From: Euphorbia lathyris
Taxonomy: Eukaryota; Streptophyta; Magnoliopsida; Malpighiales; Euphorbiaceae
Assembly: GCF_963576675.1 (NCBI RefSeq)
Contig: NC_088910.1
Coordinates: 102,328,807 to 102,392,806, forward strand
DNA: 64,000 bases
Reading direction: 5' to 3'
Made by a program: the position numbers and the translations under genes. The notes beneath the pieces are model-generated. The model was given only the letters and a program-made list of their open reading frames with translations, searched no databases and had not been told where the DNA came from. Numbering within the stretch: position 1 is the first letter of the stretch; each line of letters opens with the position of its first letter. This document shows positions 1 to 11,135 of this stretch, in pieces.

Positions 1-1085
1 CCCTGTAATGAATACAACTGAGTTTTGGACGTCTCATGAGTGCCTTCATTTGCCATATGAGCAGGCCTTAACCAGAGAGGACTCAACATCTGGCCTCTAT
101 TATGACTGCTCTGCTCACATGCTCTGGGTAGGCGAGAGGACTCGCCAGTTGGATGGAGCACATGTTGAATTCCTACGAGGGGTTGCCAATCCTCTCGGCA
201 TCAAGGTAAGTGACAATTGCAACCTTTCGAATCTTAGGGAGCTGGGAACTATACATAATGCTGTATTATTTGTGTTCAATAAGTTGAGGGTTACGGATTA
301 TGAGATGTAAAATTAATGAAGCTGGCTTAGTTGTTTTGATGCCATTTGATATTAAATTATCGAGGGAACACTATTCAGCCAACTGTGTTCGAGCTTATTT
401 ATTTATGGTTTTGGTTCATTGATGGGTGGATTGTTGCATAGGTGAGTGACAAGATGGATCCAAAGGAGCTTGTAAAGTTATGTGAAATTCTGAATCCTCA
501 CAACAGACCTGGAAGATTGACAATAATAACGAGGATGGGTGCAGACAATCTGCGGGTAAAACTCCCCCATCTCATCAGAGCCGTACGCCAGGCTGGGCTT
601 ATAGTCACCTGGGTTAGTGATCCCATGCATGGAAATACTATTAAGGCACCATGTGGTCTCAAGACTAGGCCATTTGACTCAATAAGGGTAAGATATCTAA
701 TGAACTCCATTCTACTGAACTTTGAATGTTATGAATTGCTCAGTCATTTAGGCCTTGGGGGGATTTAATTGGAGTAACTAATAACTATGGTTGTGTTCAG
801 GCTGAGTTGAGGGCATTCTTTGATGTACATGATCAAGAAGGTAGCTACCCTGGAGGAGTCCACCTCGAGATGACAGGGCAGAATGTAACAGAGTGCGTTG
901 GAGGGTCAAAGACCGTGACTTTTGATGACTTAAATTCGCGTTACCATACCCACTGTGACCCTAGGCTAAATGCATCACAATCACTGGAGCTGGCGTTTGC
1001 AATAGCAGAGAGATTGAGGAGAAAAAGGTTAAGAACTGCCAATAGCATCCTTAGCGCGCAAAAAGTTGCCGGGTCTGTGGAATGA
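1..1085 (+). CDS. DHS: Type II (plant) DAHP synthase, 3-deoxy-D-arabino-heptulosonate 7-phosphate synthase, 3' exons only
   Basis: The enzyme condenses phosphoenolpyruvate and erythrose 4-phosphate, the first step of the shikimate pathway in plastids. Three exons are visible: 1-205, 442-687 and 801-1085 (stop TGA at 1083-1085). The introns begin GTAAG at 206 and 688 and end AG at 441 and 800. The exons join in phase 0 and give the conserved plant sequence, with the motifs [82 protein letters not shown] and [16 protein letters not shown]. The frame is open to base 1, so the ATG at 8 is internal and the plastid transit peptide and N-terminal half lie outside the window. The C-terminal tail after RLRRKRL is less conserved in the family. 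No stop or frameshift is seen, so this is probably a functional gene cut by the window edge. The family assignment is secure; which paralog is not known. Confidence 0.96.
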
Positions 1086-1190
1086 GATGAGATGCTCAAC
1101 TTTTGATTTTTGATGTTAGTTTGTATTGCATTTTGGTTTGGTTAAGACAATATCTTTAAAAAGTTTTTTAAAAAAAAGTTTAATTTGTTT

Positions 1191-1196
1191 CAATAA
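1191..1196 (+). promoter_or_regulatory. Candidate polyadenylation signal (AATAAA) of DAHP synthase
   Basis: An AATAAA hexamer lies about 106 bases after the DAHP synthase stop codon, in a T-rich 3' flank. The spacing suits a plant near-upstream element. It is a sequence match only; no cleavage site can be seen. Confidence 0.4.
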
Positions 1197-1889
1197 AATC
1201 GAGTAAGTTTGCTTTTGTCTCAATAAAGTCATTTTGAAGGTTATTCGATTTTCTCATCGGATTAGTTGATGTGACATTTAATCAACTATTGTAAAAATAA
1301 ACACCATATCTGAACGAATGATGTAAAAACGGCAAGGAGATGAAACTTTAGATAGGAATATCTGAATGTTCAAACTTTTATTTCAGGAGCTAATATGTCA
1401 AGTAATACTAATTATTCTAGGCTACATTTTATCTACTCTATGTATTTCCTACTTATCTATCATTTGGATAATTCAATATTGGTACTTTTCAAAAAATTTA
1501 ACTAGTTTTGGTTAACATACCATTTGATCTAATGTTAATGTGTGAATAACTCATCCTGATAGTATCTCCAAAGGAGTGGATGATATATAGCTATCTAATT
1601 AAGCAACGTGAGATATTTAACATAATGTTTGGATTGCCAAAAGAATACATGTTCGTTTTAATTCAAACAGTTCTTTTATAGTATGAAACCGATGTTTTAA
1701 CAGTTCTTTCATAGTATGAAACTGATATTTAAAACATCGGATATTTAAAGCATCGGTTTCAAAAGAAAAACCCTTGACAAATTAGCTAGATTCAGTGGCC
1801 AACAAAATAAATTTAAGTAATTTTATTAGAAGAAATAATATAGCTATTAGGAAGCTATCAGGTTAATCTCAAATAATATAGCTATTGGT
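1197..1889. other. AT-rich intergenic DNA with a small tandem/inverted repeat
   Basis: No gene is seen. At about 1665-1765 a segment containing CAGTTCTTT, ATAGTATGAAA and CGATGTT occurs twice in tandem and is followed by two inverted copies of the AACATCGG part. This could form a small hairpin and is probably a decayed foldback element. A 15-base motif, AATAATATAGCTATT, occurs at 1834 and again at 1872 just before the LINE scrap. Confidence 0.5.
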
Positions 1890-2167
1890 TTGAATAGCAA
1901 GAATCTGATTAAAGGGATCAAGAGGCTCTGCCATTTCTTTGTATCTATCTCTTTCTGCCATATCTTTAGGGAGCAAAACAGGGTGGTGGATCGTCTGGCG
2001 GCTGCTGGTCATGAAGGAAGTTGGGGCGTTACTACTTATTCTTCTCCTCTGGCCTTTCTTTCCTCGATCCTTCTGGAGGATGTGGTGGGGGTTAGCTTCC
2101 CAAGGCTGATCCCGGGTTAATTTTTTGTTTGTTTGTTGTTATTTTTTTGATCCTAAAAAAAAAAAAA
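1890..2167 (+). pseudogene. LINE remnant: C-terminal RNase H-like domain and poly(A) tail
   Basis: The 76-residue reading frame has the signature of the C-terminal RNase H domain (RVT_3 type) of plant L1 LINEs, with F-R-E-Q-N-R-V-V-D-R-L-A-A-A-G near residues 25-40. It ends in a T-rich stretch and a run of about 14 A at 2155-2168, as a LINE 3' end does. Nothing of reverse transcriptase remains, so this is a severely 5'-truncated insertion. No clear target-site duplication was found. It is unrelated in orientation to the larger LINE at 5671-10419, which ends with the same kind of domain. Confidence 0.7.
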
Positions 2168-2478
2168 AGGAAGAAATTAAATATTTGTGGCTGCTATACT
2201 AATTACCTGATGATTGAATGATTATATTCATGATTACTTCTCTTAAAATTAGTGTACCCAAAATGCAGAAAAGTAAAAGTAGACAAAATATGATTAGGTT
2301 TTATGCATATGATATGACAACCATTTGCGTTATCAAAAAAAAAAAAAAAAAAATGACAACCATTTGCTACAATTATTGTAATATAATATTCAACTGACGC
2401 AAGGAAAGTTGTCGTTTTGTCTACTTTTTGTATCTATTTAAAGAATATATAAGCTGATAAATGAGTCTAACCACCGAA

Positions 2479-2550
2479 GGATCCGTGGCGCAATGGTAGC
2501 GCGTCTGACTCCAGATCAGAAGGTTGCGTGTTCGATTCACGTCGGGTTCA
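2479..2550 (+). tRNA. tRNA-Trp (CCA anticodon)
   Basis: This 72-base sequence folds as a canonical cloverleaf. The acceptor strands are GGATCCG and CGGGTTC, with A (2550) as discriminator. The anticodon stem is TCTGA (2504-2508) with TCAGA (2516-2520), and the loop CTCCAGA carries anticodon CCA at 2511-2513. The T arm is GCGTG-TTCGATT-CACGT. There is no intron and CCA is not encoded, as expected for a nuclear gene. The internal A box (TGGCGCAATGGTAGC) and B box (GTTCGATTC) are intact. A TATA-like AATATATAA lies about 30 bases upstream (2444-2452). It looks functional. Confidence 0.97.
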
Positions 2551-2576
2551 AAATCCTGATGCTCATACGGGTCGTA

Positions 2577-2581
2577 TTTTT
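2577..2581 (+). terminator. Pol III oligo-T terminator of tRNA-Trp
   Basis: Five T residues start 27 bases after the tRNA 3' end and are the first T-run of that length downstream, as expected for RNA polymerase III termination. Confidence 0.65.
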
Positions 2582-2859
2582 GATTCAATCACCACTAAAT
2601 TACAAACATGCCCCTGCTGATTGATAAAATAACAGTTTACTACCGCTTCCATCTAAACCTCAATTAGTTCTCTCTTCCCACCAAAATAGTAAAATATTGG
2701 AGTTTTAAGGGGTTTCGTCTTTTCGTATAAGTATTTATTTTTGGAGATAATGAAAATTAAACTCAATAGTTAGCACTTTGTTTTTGAAATACAGTAGTCA
2801 TCAAACAGTTTTTTTGGTGGTTTTTTTTTTTTGTGAAATGATTATTATTATTTAGATTT

Positions 2860-3740
2860 AAAAATTCCTATAACGTTTACCATCAGAAGTAATTTTACTT
2901 TAACATCTAAAATGATGCAATTTTATTCGTAAAGTTGGCAGCCAAGAACAATTTTACCTCTAACATTGATAAGTTGGATCAGTTTAAAAAATAATTCTCA
3001 AACTATTTTCTCGGTAATAATTTTTTTTTTATTTACACTTCATATATGCGTCATTTTTATAACTAATCATTAATATATCACAAACTTAAAATTAGACGTG
3101 GAAAAAAATAAAATATATACTGTATTTTGTACGAGTTGGATAAAAAAAATTTAAATATTTCACCAAATTTAAAAATATTAATTCCAAATTTTATTATTAA
3201 ATCACAAAAATATAGGGATAAGGTACAAAAATAGGCCTATGATTTTTGAGGAAGTATCAATTTAGGCATCACGTACAAAATAACACCAATATACTCTTAA
3301 CGTTTAAAAAAGGATACCAATTTAGGCTTCGATAATGGAACAAGACACGTCATTGATATTACTCCATTAAGTTCTGTCAATTGTACGTGGATGGAGAAAT
3401 CAGAACTTTACAGAGTAATAGGAATGACATGTCCAATCCGTTTTCGAGGCCTAAATTGATACCATTTTTTAAACGTTAAGCCTATATTGGTACTATTTTG
3501 TACGTGAAACCTAAATTGATACTTCCCAAAAAAATCATAAACCTATTTTTGTACCTTATCAAAAAATATGAAATCTTTATTTAGAAACAACAGATATAAA
3601 ATTGCTTCAGAATAAAGAACAAAATATCTGTATTTTATAATGATGTCTGAAATTAACCGAACTTGCGAACGTTAGAAGTAAAATTGTTATTGACTGCCAC
3701 GTTAGAAAAATTACTTCTGACGGTAAATGTTATAAATATT
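2860..3740. mobile_element. AT-rich terminal-inverted-repeat element, host of a nested foldback
   Basis: The two ends are imperfect inverted repeats of roughly 90 bases. The left end has ACCATCAGAAGTAATTTT followed by a CAATTTTACCTCTAAC block; the right end holds the reverse complement of both (GTTAGAAGTAAAATTG at about 3671, then AAAATTACTTCTGACGGT at about 3708). No coding capacity is visible. The foldback element 3216-3560 sits in its middle. A diverged partial relative is present at about 61860-62290. The superfamily cannot be decided because no clear target-site duplication was found. Confidence 0.55.
3216..3560. mobile_element. Foldback element, Mutator-like, copy (a)
   Basis: The element starts GGATAAGGTAC and ends GTACCTTATC. 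Its arms of about 110 bases are made of a short degenerate subrepeat: 'TTTAGGC...CGT...AAAATA...CACCAATATA'. It is flanked by near-identical 9-base AT-rich sequences, AAAAATATA on the left and AAAAATATG on the right, which fits the 9-10 bp duplications of Mutator-type transposition. It has no ORF. Related copies lie at 11136-11909, 15254-17091 and 61235-61740. Confidence 0.65.
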
Positions 3741-4466
3741 TTTACCTACTATTATCATTATTATTATTTTGAATCAGTTATTATTATTAGGGAAAATTAT
3801 AAAACTGGGTCAAATGGAAGGCCCATTTACATATTTAACCCATTTACTCAACCTACTACATATCTAGACTGATTTTGTGTGACTTTCTCATAATACCCCT
3901 AACCTTTCCACTTCCACACTCGCGAATCGCCGCTCCCCCTATCTCATTGGTTATGTGAAAAGTTGCTCCTGCATTAATGATTTCAAGACTTTTGCTCTTC
4001 CTTTCTTCCTTTAAATTGCACGAAATCTGCACCATTTAGTCAAAATCACAATGAATTTCTCTTTTTCCTCTCTTCATCTCTTGATTCTGCAACTTCCCAA
4101 CCGTAGAAAACGAAGCCATGGTTTTTCATCTTCCTGTTCGTTGCTTGGTTTCTTTCTTCTTGTTACCATCAAAGAAATGGTTTTTCTACGTTATTTCCTT
4201 CTTTCTTCCCATGTTATCATATTGTTATTGTCGCTTTTGGGGGTGAAAGGGGTGAAAAATGTAAGTATCTGTTTTTTTTCTGCGTTTTTTCATGAATTCA
4301 CTTCACAATCAATGGTTTCGCTAAGCTTTGCGAAGAGAACGAGCCTGGAAAGTGACGATCTACTTCGTTAATCGATGATTTCGCGAAGATATGCGAAGAG
4401 AAAGAGTCTGAAACGTATGGATCTACCTCGCGAATCGATTATTTCGCGAAGTCTGTGACTAGATCC

Positions 4467-4570
4467 TCACGTTTCAGACCTCGCAGACTTCGCGAAAGCA
4501 TCGATATGCGACGTAGATAGTCACGTTTCAGACCTCGCAGACTTCACGAAAGCATCGATATGCGAAGTAA
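4467..4570. repeat. 54-bp tandem repeat inside the long-TIR element
   Basis: A unit starting TCACGTTTCAGACCTCGCAG begins at 4467 and repeats at 4521 with few changes. Both copies contain ACTTCRCGAAAGCATCGATATGCG. An inverted form of the same words (GCGAAGAGAAAGAGTCTGAA) occurs just upstream at about 4395, so the block is part of a larger foldback. Confidence 0.6.
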
Positions 4571-4862
4571 AATCACCTCTTCCCTTGCACATTTACATTC
4601 GCATACTTCGCTAATCTTCATTTCGCGTAGCCAAAATCGTCTTTTTCCCTGCCTAACACGATTAATTTTTTCTGTAGATGGTTGAATACGTAACATCCCT
4701 TTCTGAAAGGCGGCGTACTGGGCTGCAGGGGAGATGATTTTCCTTCCTGTATAGGGATGAACTTCCCCAAGATTGACACATTCACTCCTAAAGTGGTTGG
4801 TTAGGAGAGGTTGTGTCAATCTTAGGGTGCACCATGGGACACGTCCATCCCATGGTGCCAAT

Positions 4863-5077
4863 CTTCAAAGTGAACCAAACTTAATCCGGTACCAATTTTA
4901 AATCGGATGAGTAATCTTAGTGTGCACCGTGGGACACGTCCATCCCAAAAGGTCTGGAAGTCCAGACCTGAGAAATGGAAGTCCAGACCTTTTGGGATGG
5001 ATGTGTCACATGGTGCACACCAAGATTACTCATCCGTTTCAAGATTGGTACCGGATTAGTTAGGTTCACTTTGAAAT
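4863..5077. repeat. 215-bp palindrome inside the long-TIR element
   Basis: The left arm begins TTCAAAGTGAACC and the right arm ends GGTTCACTTTGAA. Matching words pair inward: GGTACC, GAGTAATCTTRGTG with its complement, TCCATCCCAAAAGGTCTGGA with its complement. A short spacer lies near 4965-4975. The arms are about 100 bases with scattered mismatches and indels. It could form a stable hairpin and is probably a MITE or foldback nested in the host element. Confidence 0.65.
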
Positions 5078-5095
5078 GATTAGTTAGTAGAGTTC

Positions 5096-5196
5096 ATTGT
5101 GGCAATCTTGTTGTAAATTTTGATAATGTTATGATTTTAATGTTGTTATTGTGGCAATCTTGTTGTAAATTTTGATAATGTTATGATTTTAATGTT
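5096..5196. repeat. 52-bp tandem duplication
   Basis: The unit starting ATTGTGGCAATCTTGTTG at 5096 is repeated exactly from 5148, with a period of 52 bases. It lies inside the long-TIR element and is non-coding. Confidence 0.75.
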
Positions 5197-5545
5197 CGAA
5201 TCCGTTGTTGTTTGCCATTTTTTTTGTTATATACCACTTCGCGAATTAGCTTCAAATCATATCCGGCATTCGCATATGCGAACTAAATTCATCAAGCAAA
5301 ACAAACTTCAGCTTCGCAGGCTTCGCATATGCAAACTAAATTCATTAAGTAAATCCAAACATTAGCTTCGCAGGCTTCACATATGGTCGAATATGCGAAG
5401 TCAGACGGGATGGGGCGAGCCGCGCGTAAATATTGAGGGTATTATGGGAAAGTCACACAAAATCATTCTAGATATGTAGTAGGTTGAGTAAATGGGTTAA
5501 ATATGTAAATGGGCCTCCCATTTGACCCAGTTTTATAATTTTCCC

Positions 5546-5579
<34 letters not shown>

Positions 5580-5597
5580 TACTACTACTACTACTAC
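5546..5597. repeat. Microsatellite (TTA)n(CTA)n
   Basis: About eleven TTA/ATT units pass into about six ACT units. The array includes the right target-site duplication of the neighbouring element, so the element inserted into, or next to, a simple repeat. Confidence 0.9.
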
Positions 5598-5701
5598 GGA
5601 TTTCATCCAAATTTACTGAAAAGTTCAGATTTGCCAATAACGTGAATTTTTTTATAATTTTACTTCCAACTTTTTTTTTTTGACAAGATGAAATTCATTC
5701 C

Positions 5702-8700
5702 TTAAACCAAATCAGCAACAATAGTCTCCTGCAACCAAACTGGAGCAGAAAAAGATACAAACTCGTTAGCATTGGACAGGGCATAACGTGCAACGACATG
5801 AGCACCCCTGTTCGCTAGACGTGGAGAGAAAGACACTTTATAATCGTACCGACTACTTAACAAAACCTTGCAGTCCTGAATAATTGACCCATAAACAGAC
5901 AAGTCTGGATCAAACGATTTGACGCTATTAACCACTATCAACGAGTCACTTTCAAACAAGACATTAATACAATTAAGATAAACACACCAATGTAATGCCT
6001 CACGTAGAGCTAAAGCTTCAGCTTCTCTGATATCATCGATTAAGGGGATTAGACGGCTACGACAGGCCATAAAGGAACCGTCAGATGATCTAAGTAAAGC
6101 TCCCACCCCACTCCGGGCCTCGGCTTTGAAAGTAGCCGCGTCACAATTGCATTTGACAAAGCCAAAAGGGGGGCGAGACCAACTAATATGTCGTACCCGT
6201 GGCACTGTCACACGCATCGTGTGCTCATGACCATGGGCAGCAATACCAGCAGTTACATTCGCGCCGATGGTGATGGTAGTGGGCGGCTGGCGCTGCGCAG
6301 CATGACGGGCAGGGGCCGCAGCATCCCCCTGAGGTACTTGGCTCGGGCGATTGAGTGCGGTGACGACATCTGTATGAACTTCTAGGGCCGTGGAAAGGTG
6401 ACGGGCAGCAACAGGGAGGTTCTTCAGCTGGGACTGGCGCCAAGCAGCAAGGTAGTTATCCGCAAGAGAGATTGCCGTTTCTGGTAATTGGACTTTGCTC
6501 TCCCAGACTATCTGATTCCTCTGATTCCAAATGACCCAAAGCGTCATCACCACCTTGGTTATGGTGTCTTGGTTATTGGACAAGAGTACCTGCAAAATAG
6601 AACCCGTTAGATAATCAGGTTGGAATACATCCGTATTGATCCCGGATAGGTTCCAACATTCTTGGGCGTATACACAATCCACAAAGAGGTGATGGTCATG
6701 CTCAGAATCATAATGACAGAAGGGACACTGCATTAGGATTGACAGACCCCTCCCTGCCAATCTATGTCTAGTAGCCACACAACCCGAGGCCAGCTTCCAA
6801 ACAAACATTTTAACATTTGAAGGAACGTGCATCTTCCAAATTCTACTCCACCCATCATCCTGATTCTCACTACCATAGCCATCACAAAGCGCTTTATACC
6901 CTGATTTACTTGTGTACATGCCATTTTTGGTAAAATTCCACATTGGTCCATCTTCTACTTCTCTGATTGTCAACACCATCCTACACACAATTCTGGCATC
7001 TGCCTCAGTTAACAAGTCCTCCACTTTTCCTCTATCCCAGATTTTCCTACCTTGGATAAACAGGTCAGCCACTTTTGTATCATCCTGCTGCATAACAGCA
7101 TCCCCCTGGGCCATGAATGGGGCCATAGTGTTTACCCATGGATCTTTCCACACATATATTGACTTACCATCCCCAATTCTCCATCGAACTCCCAATCTCA
7201 ACACCTCAATGGCTCTCCAAACACTCCCCCAAACAAAACTAGGATTATTGCCCAATTTGGAGGAAAGAAATGGGTCTCTAGGGAAATATTTAGCTTTGAA
7301 CATTCGACCCACTAAAGAATTTGGAGTAACCATGAACTTCCAAGCCTGTTTGCCTAATAAAGTAAGATTGAATTTTTGGAGGCTCCTGAAACCCAAACCT
7401 CCCTCTCTCTTATCCCTACAGAGCCTATCCCAACTCTGCCAATGAATCGACCTCCTACCCCCTGGTTTCATACCCCACCAAAATGAATTCATTATCATCT
7501 CCAAATCTAGACAAAGGGATTTAGACAATTTAAATACACTCATACAAAAAGTTGGCAGAGCCTGAGCAACCGCCTTAATTAGCACTTCCTTACCCGCAGC
7601 AGAAAGAAATCTAAAAGACCACGCACTTAACCTCTTCCTGAGTCTATCTTTGAGGAAACTAAAAATCGCCACTTTGGACTTCCCAATTAGTGAAGGAAGG
7701 CCCAAGTAGCGACCAGTATCCAGAGGATGAAATACCTGAAGAGAGTTACATACCTCATTACGCAGATCCATGCCAACATTCGGACTAAAGAAAATCCCAG
7801 ATTTTTGCAGGTTGATAGCCTGACCAGATGCTGCCTCATACTCAGATAGAATCATCCCCACTTTGTTACACTCATCCATAGACGCCCTGAAAAACAGGAA
7901 GCTATCATCTGCAAAAAAAACAAGTGTGTAATGGTTGGCGCACCCCTAGCGATGAGGCACCCATTGAGGGAACCCTCATCCTCTGCCCTTGTAATCAGTT
8001 TAGATAAGACTTCAGCACACAATATAAATAAATACGGCGACAGAGGATCGCCTTGTCTCAGACCCCTACCAGGAGTAATTGGACCCACAAACATACCATT
8101 CAGCGACACAGAGTACTCCACAGTAGAAATGCACAACATGATCCATTCAATACACAGCCCAGGAAAGCCTAATTTTTGCATAACAAGTCTCAGGAAGGTC
8201 CAATCTACCCTATCATAGGCCTTGCTAATGTCTAATTTTAAAGCCACCTCACCAATTCTACCCTTGTTCTTTCTCTTCATAAAGTGTAATGACTCAAAGG
8301 CTACCATAATGCTGTCAGAGATAGACCTGCTAGGGACAAAAGCAGATTGAGACTCATAGACCAAGAAAGGTAACACAAGCTTGAGCCTATTAGCTAGGAC
8401 TTTGGCAATCAATTTATAAAGCACATTGCAGAGGGAGATAGGGCGAAAATCCTTCATACACTCAGGCCTATCAATTTTGGGAATAAGGACAATTATTGTG
8501 TCATTTAAGTGCGGGGGGAATTCCTTACGGGCTAGGTAACCCTTACATGCATTAACAATCTCGGGACCAATGAGGTCCCAAAAGTGTTGGAAGAAACCCG
8601 AATTTAACCCATCAGGACCAGGGGATTTATCAGGATGCATTTGAAACATTGCAGTTTTGAATTCATCAAATGTAAAAGGGGAGCACAGGTCAACCTGCAT

Positions 8701-9957
8701 TTCAGTCGTAACAAGAGGGGCAAGGGTATTCACAGCATCATAACAAGGGCTAGTAGGACCAGCAAACAAATAAGAGAAATAAGCTTTGGCAATAATCCCC
8801 ATATCATATACTCCATCTACTATCAGACCGTTCACATCCCTAAGGTGGCGAATGGTGTTCCTCTGCTTTCTTGCTTTGACACGGGCATGGAAAAACTTAG
8901 TATTTTGGTCCCCCTCCTGTAACCAGAAATTCTTAGCCCTTTGTTGCCAATGTATAGCTTCAGAATCAAGAAGGGAATTCAATTCACTTTTGGCCTGAAG
9001 GAATCTGACCACATCAGCTGGTGCACTACTATCCACAAGCCTATCCAACTTCCTCTTGCAAACCTCAATTTGCTTTCTAAAGCTCAGCCGATACTTCTTT
9101 CCCCATTGCTCCATATTGCTGGCACAGGCTGCCAGCTTTGCGGCGAGGTTATGACAGCTACTACTTAGCTAACAAGTCCTCACCAGCACCTTGAACTCAG
9201 GGTCTGACAACCACTCTTGTTCAAAACGAAAATGACTACACCTCACATTGCTAGCCGAGTTATCAAACTCAAGAAAAATAGGTGCATGATCAGAGTAAGC
9301 TGAGATCAGAGTACGAAGCCGATGAGTTGGGAATCTGTCTGCCCAAGCACTAGTGACCATAGCTCTATCCAACCTCTCCCTGACCCACAGCCTAGTCCCC
9401 CGACTCCTCTCCCACGTGAATTGACTGCCCTGTGTAGGGAGATCAATCAGCAGATTCTCTTCCACCGCCTCCTGAAAACGACGCATCAACCCTTGAGGGT
9501 AGCCTGGCCCCCCAACCTTCTCCGAATCAGAAAGAATACAATTAAAGTCCCCGATCACTAGTAAAGGGAGGATCAAACAGGAAACACAATTGAGTCAAGA
9601 GACTCCAAGACCACACATGATTGGCTCGGTTAGAATGACCATAGAAGCCTACTAGCCTCCAATCCCCCTTTTCAGCATCATGCATCTGAACTTCAATATA
9701 ATGATCAGAGAAAGAAACCACTGAAGCCATATCAGACTTCCTCCAAAGTAGGGCAATACCCCCACTCCTACCTCTACAATCAACTGTAAACGAACCTTCA
9801 AAGCCAAACTTCCTCCTCGACCCATCAATACAGGACTTAGTAACCAAAGTTTCAATCAGGAAGACCAAATCCGGCTTACTTGTCTTAACAAGCTCACCGA
9901 GAGACCGAACTCCCGGGCATTCCCCAATCCACGGCAGTTCCAGCTTAGGCAATTCAT
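5702..9957 (-). pseudogene. LINE ORF2 polyprotein (endonuclease, reverse transcriptase, RNase H), disrupted
   Basis: The ATG at 9957 opens with the plant LINE start motif (M-N-C-L-S-W-N-C-R-G-L-G-N). The frame is lost near 9915, regained by the endonuclease segment (9913-9560: PDLVFLIET, RSGGIALLWR), shifted again near 9560 (GDFNCILSD, SDHAPIFLE follow) and stopped by TAG at 9169. Reverse transcriptase follows (SPGPDGL, RPISLCNVLYKLIAKVLANRL, LDISKAYDRVDW, RQGDPLSPYLF). A run of eight T near 7923 shifts frame immediately before the FADD catalytic motif. The final frame (5702-7879) carries LQKSG, GRYLGLP, a Cys/His cluster and RNase H (CNCDAA, EAEALALREAL, ESDSLIVV). Intact, it would be about 1,400 residues. 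Confidence 0.88.
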
Positions 9958-10419
9958 AATCCCCGGCGGGCCTGCTCCGCAGACCGCGTCGTTTCTGTGT
10001 CATTAGAAGAAGAAGAATCTACTTGGTTTGTAGAAACTGTCCTCTTCGGAGTATTAAGAACCTGGTCAGACCCATTCCCCTGCAGCTTATTCACAATAGC
10101 CTGGACTGATATCGAATCCGGGCCTGCATGCCTACGCTTACGATCCTCTGCCAATTCAAGGCCCTCATCATCACTATCCACAGCCATATTCACTATCTCC
10201 CCATCCTGCACTGGCTGTATAATTGGGTTCCCTTTCCCTACATCCATTTTGCCCTTCAACTTTGCCCCCTCCTGCCCCACAGGGATATTCTCCTTCCCGG
10301 CTTCCTTACCCCCACTCGACTGCCCTACTCTTAGAGCTTTAACAGTGTTTTCCAAAGCTGGCCCACTACTAATCTGACTACCCGGCTCTCTTAGCCACTT
10401 CACACTTTCTAACTTTGCT
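9954..10419 (-). pseudogene. LINE ORF1 C-terminal remnant
   Basis: About 155 codons remain, rich in K, E, S and G, without a zinc knuckle. This is the tail of a LINE ORF1 (gag-like RNA-binding protein) whose 5' part was lost by incomplete reverse transcription. Its TGA (9956-9954) overlaps the ORF2 start ATG (9957-9955) as ATGA, the compact arrangement used in many plant L1 elements. The reading frame continues a little beyond the inferred LINE end, to 10475, by chance. Confidence 0.65.
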
Positions 10420-10434
10420 AACTTTACTTCTAAC

Positions 10435-11135
10435 TTTCTAACTTTGCTAAATAAGTTTAATTTTACTCTTGTCAAACATGAATTTTGAATGGACGGATTC
10501 GATATTTATTTAACTATTATATTGGATCTTAAATTTACCCTTATGAATTCATAAGTAATCTGTAAATTTTTACTATAAACCTTTATCGAGAGTAATTTAT
10601 CTTGGAAAAATTACACAGAAATTCATATTTTAAAAACTATTTACAATTATGAAAATCGCTTTTATGTATTTTATCATTATATGATTTTAAATTTTAAAAT
10701 ATCAGAATATCATAATTTTATTTCTATTTTTGTCAAATTTTCAGTTATTCAGTTGCAGGAAATAAAAACAGTTTTAAAAAACCCACCAAATATGACATTT
10801 AAATAAATTTGTTTGACATTTAAATAAATTTGTTTAAGAATCTGATACATTTATAAATAATTTGTTAATTATGATCATTGTGTAATTTACCCATTTATCT
10901 TCGCCTAGTGAATAGGCCCACCCTTAAGGAAACCAAATTAATCTACAATTTTATGGATATGATTAGTTGCAAACATTATAGAAGTTTATCAAAAAGTTCA
11001 GATTGATACGTATAACATTTTTAAACCAAGTTTTAGGATAAATACGTCGCACCCTTAAAATTGGTAAAAAAAATTGCTCAGTCTCTTAAATTTTTTTTTT
11101 TTTTGGAAAGATGTCAGTCTCTTAAATTTTAAAAA
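10435..11135. other. AT-rich intergenic DNA with a dispersed 45-bp repeat
   Basis: No gene is seen. Bases 10607-10651 (core ATTCATATTTTAAAAACTAT) recur almost exactly at 17657-17701, which suggests fragments of one old repeat family. A short direct duplication, TGACATTTAAATAAATTTGT, is found at about 10792 and 10815. Confidence 0.6.

Larger units (their letters stand above)
3790..5545. mobile_element. Non-autonomous long-TIR element, Mutator-like, with a 9-bp target duplication
   Basis: Inverted terminal repeats of about 108 bases (3790-3898 and 5437-5545) begin GGGAAAATTATAAAACTGGG and are nearly identical. The element is flanked by a perfect 9-base direct repeat, TTATTATTA (3781-3789 and 5546-5554), although this is simple sequence. 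No transposase is encoded. The interior holds many copies of a TTCGCGAAG/ATGCGAAG-type motif (about 4330-4600 and 5225-5400), tandem repeats and a large palindrome. Long TIRs with a 9-bp duplication and a non-transposase interior are typical of Mutator-like elements. The 106-codon ORF at 4051-4371 has no recognisable domain and I do not call it a gene. Confidence 0.75.
5671..10419 (-). mobile_element. 5'-truncated L1-type LINE (non-LTR retrotransposon)
   Basis: Reading leftward on the minus strand, the element has the end of ORF1, then ORF2 with endonuclease, reverse transcriptase, a zinc-finger-like segment (zf-RVT type) and a C-terminal RNase H domain, and finally a run of about 11 A (T11 at 5671-5681). 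Candidate target duplications of 15 bases with two mismatches are AATTTTACTTCCAAC (5656-5670) and AACTTTACTTCTAAC (10420-10434). ORF1 is cut at its 5' end and ORF2 has three frameshifts and one nonsense codon, so the copy is dead. Confidence 0.9.

Noticed and set aside
4051..4371. 106-codon plus-strand frame, hydrophobic
   Set aside because: It lies inside a long-TIR element, has no domain and no conserved pattern; composition follows the CT-rich DNA.
4330..4600. Regularly spaced TTCGCGAAG words, CRISPR-like at first sight
   Set aside because: Units are degenerate and both orientations occur without unique spacers; the window is eukaryotic.
4544..4861. 105-codon minus-strand frame
   Set aside because: It runs through tandem repeats of the long-TIR element and has no recognisable domain.
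6912..7445. 177-codon plus-strand frame
   Set aside because: It is the antisense shadow of the LINE reverse transcriptase/RNase H frame.
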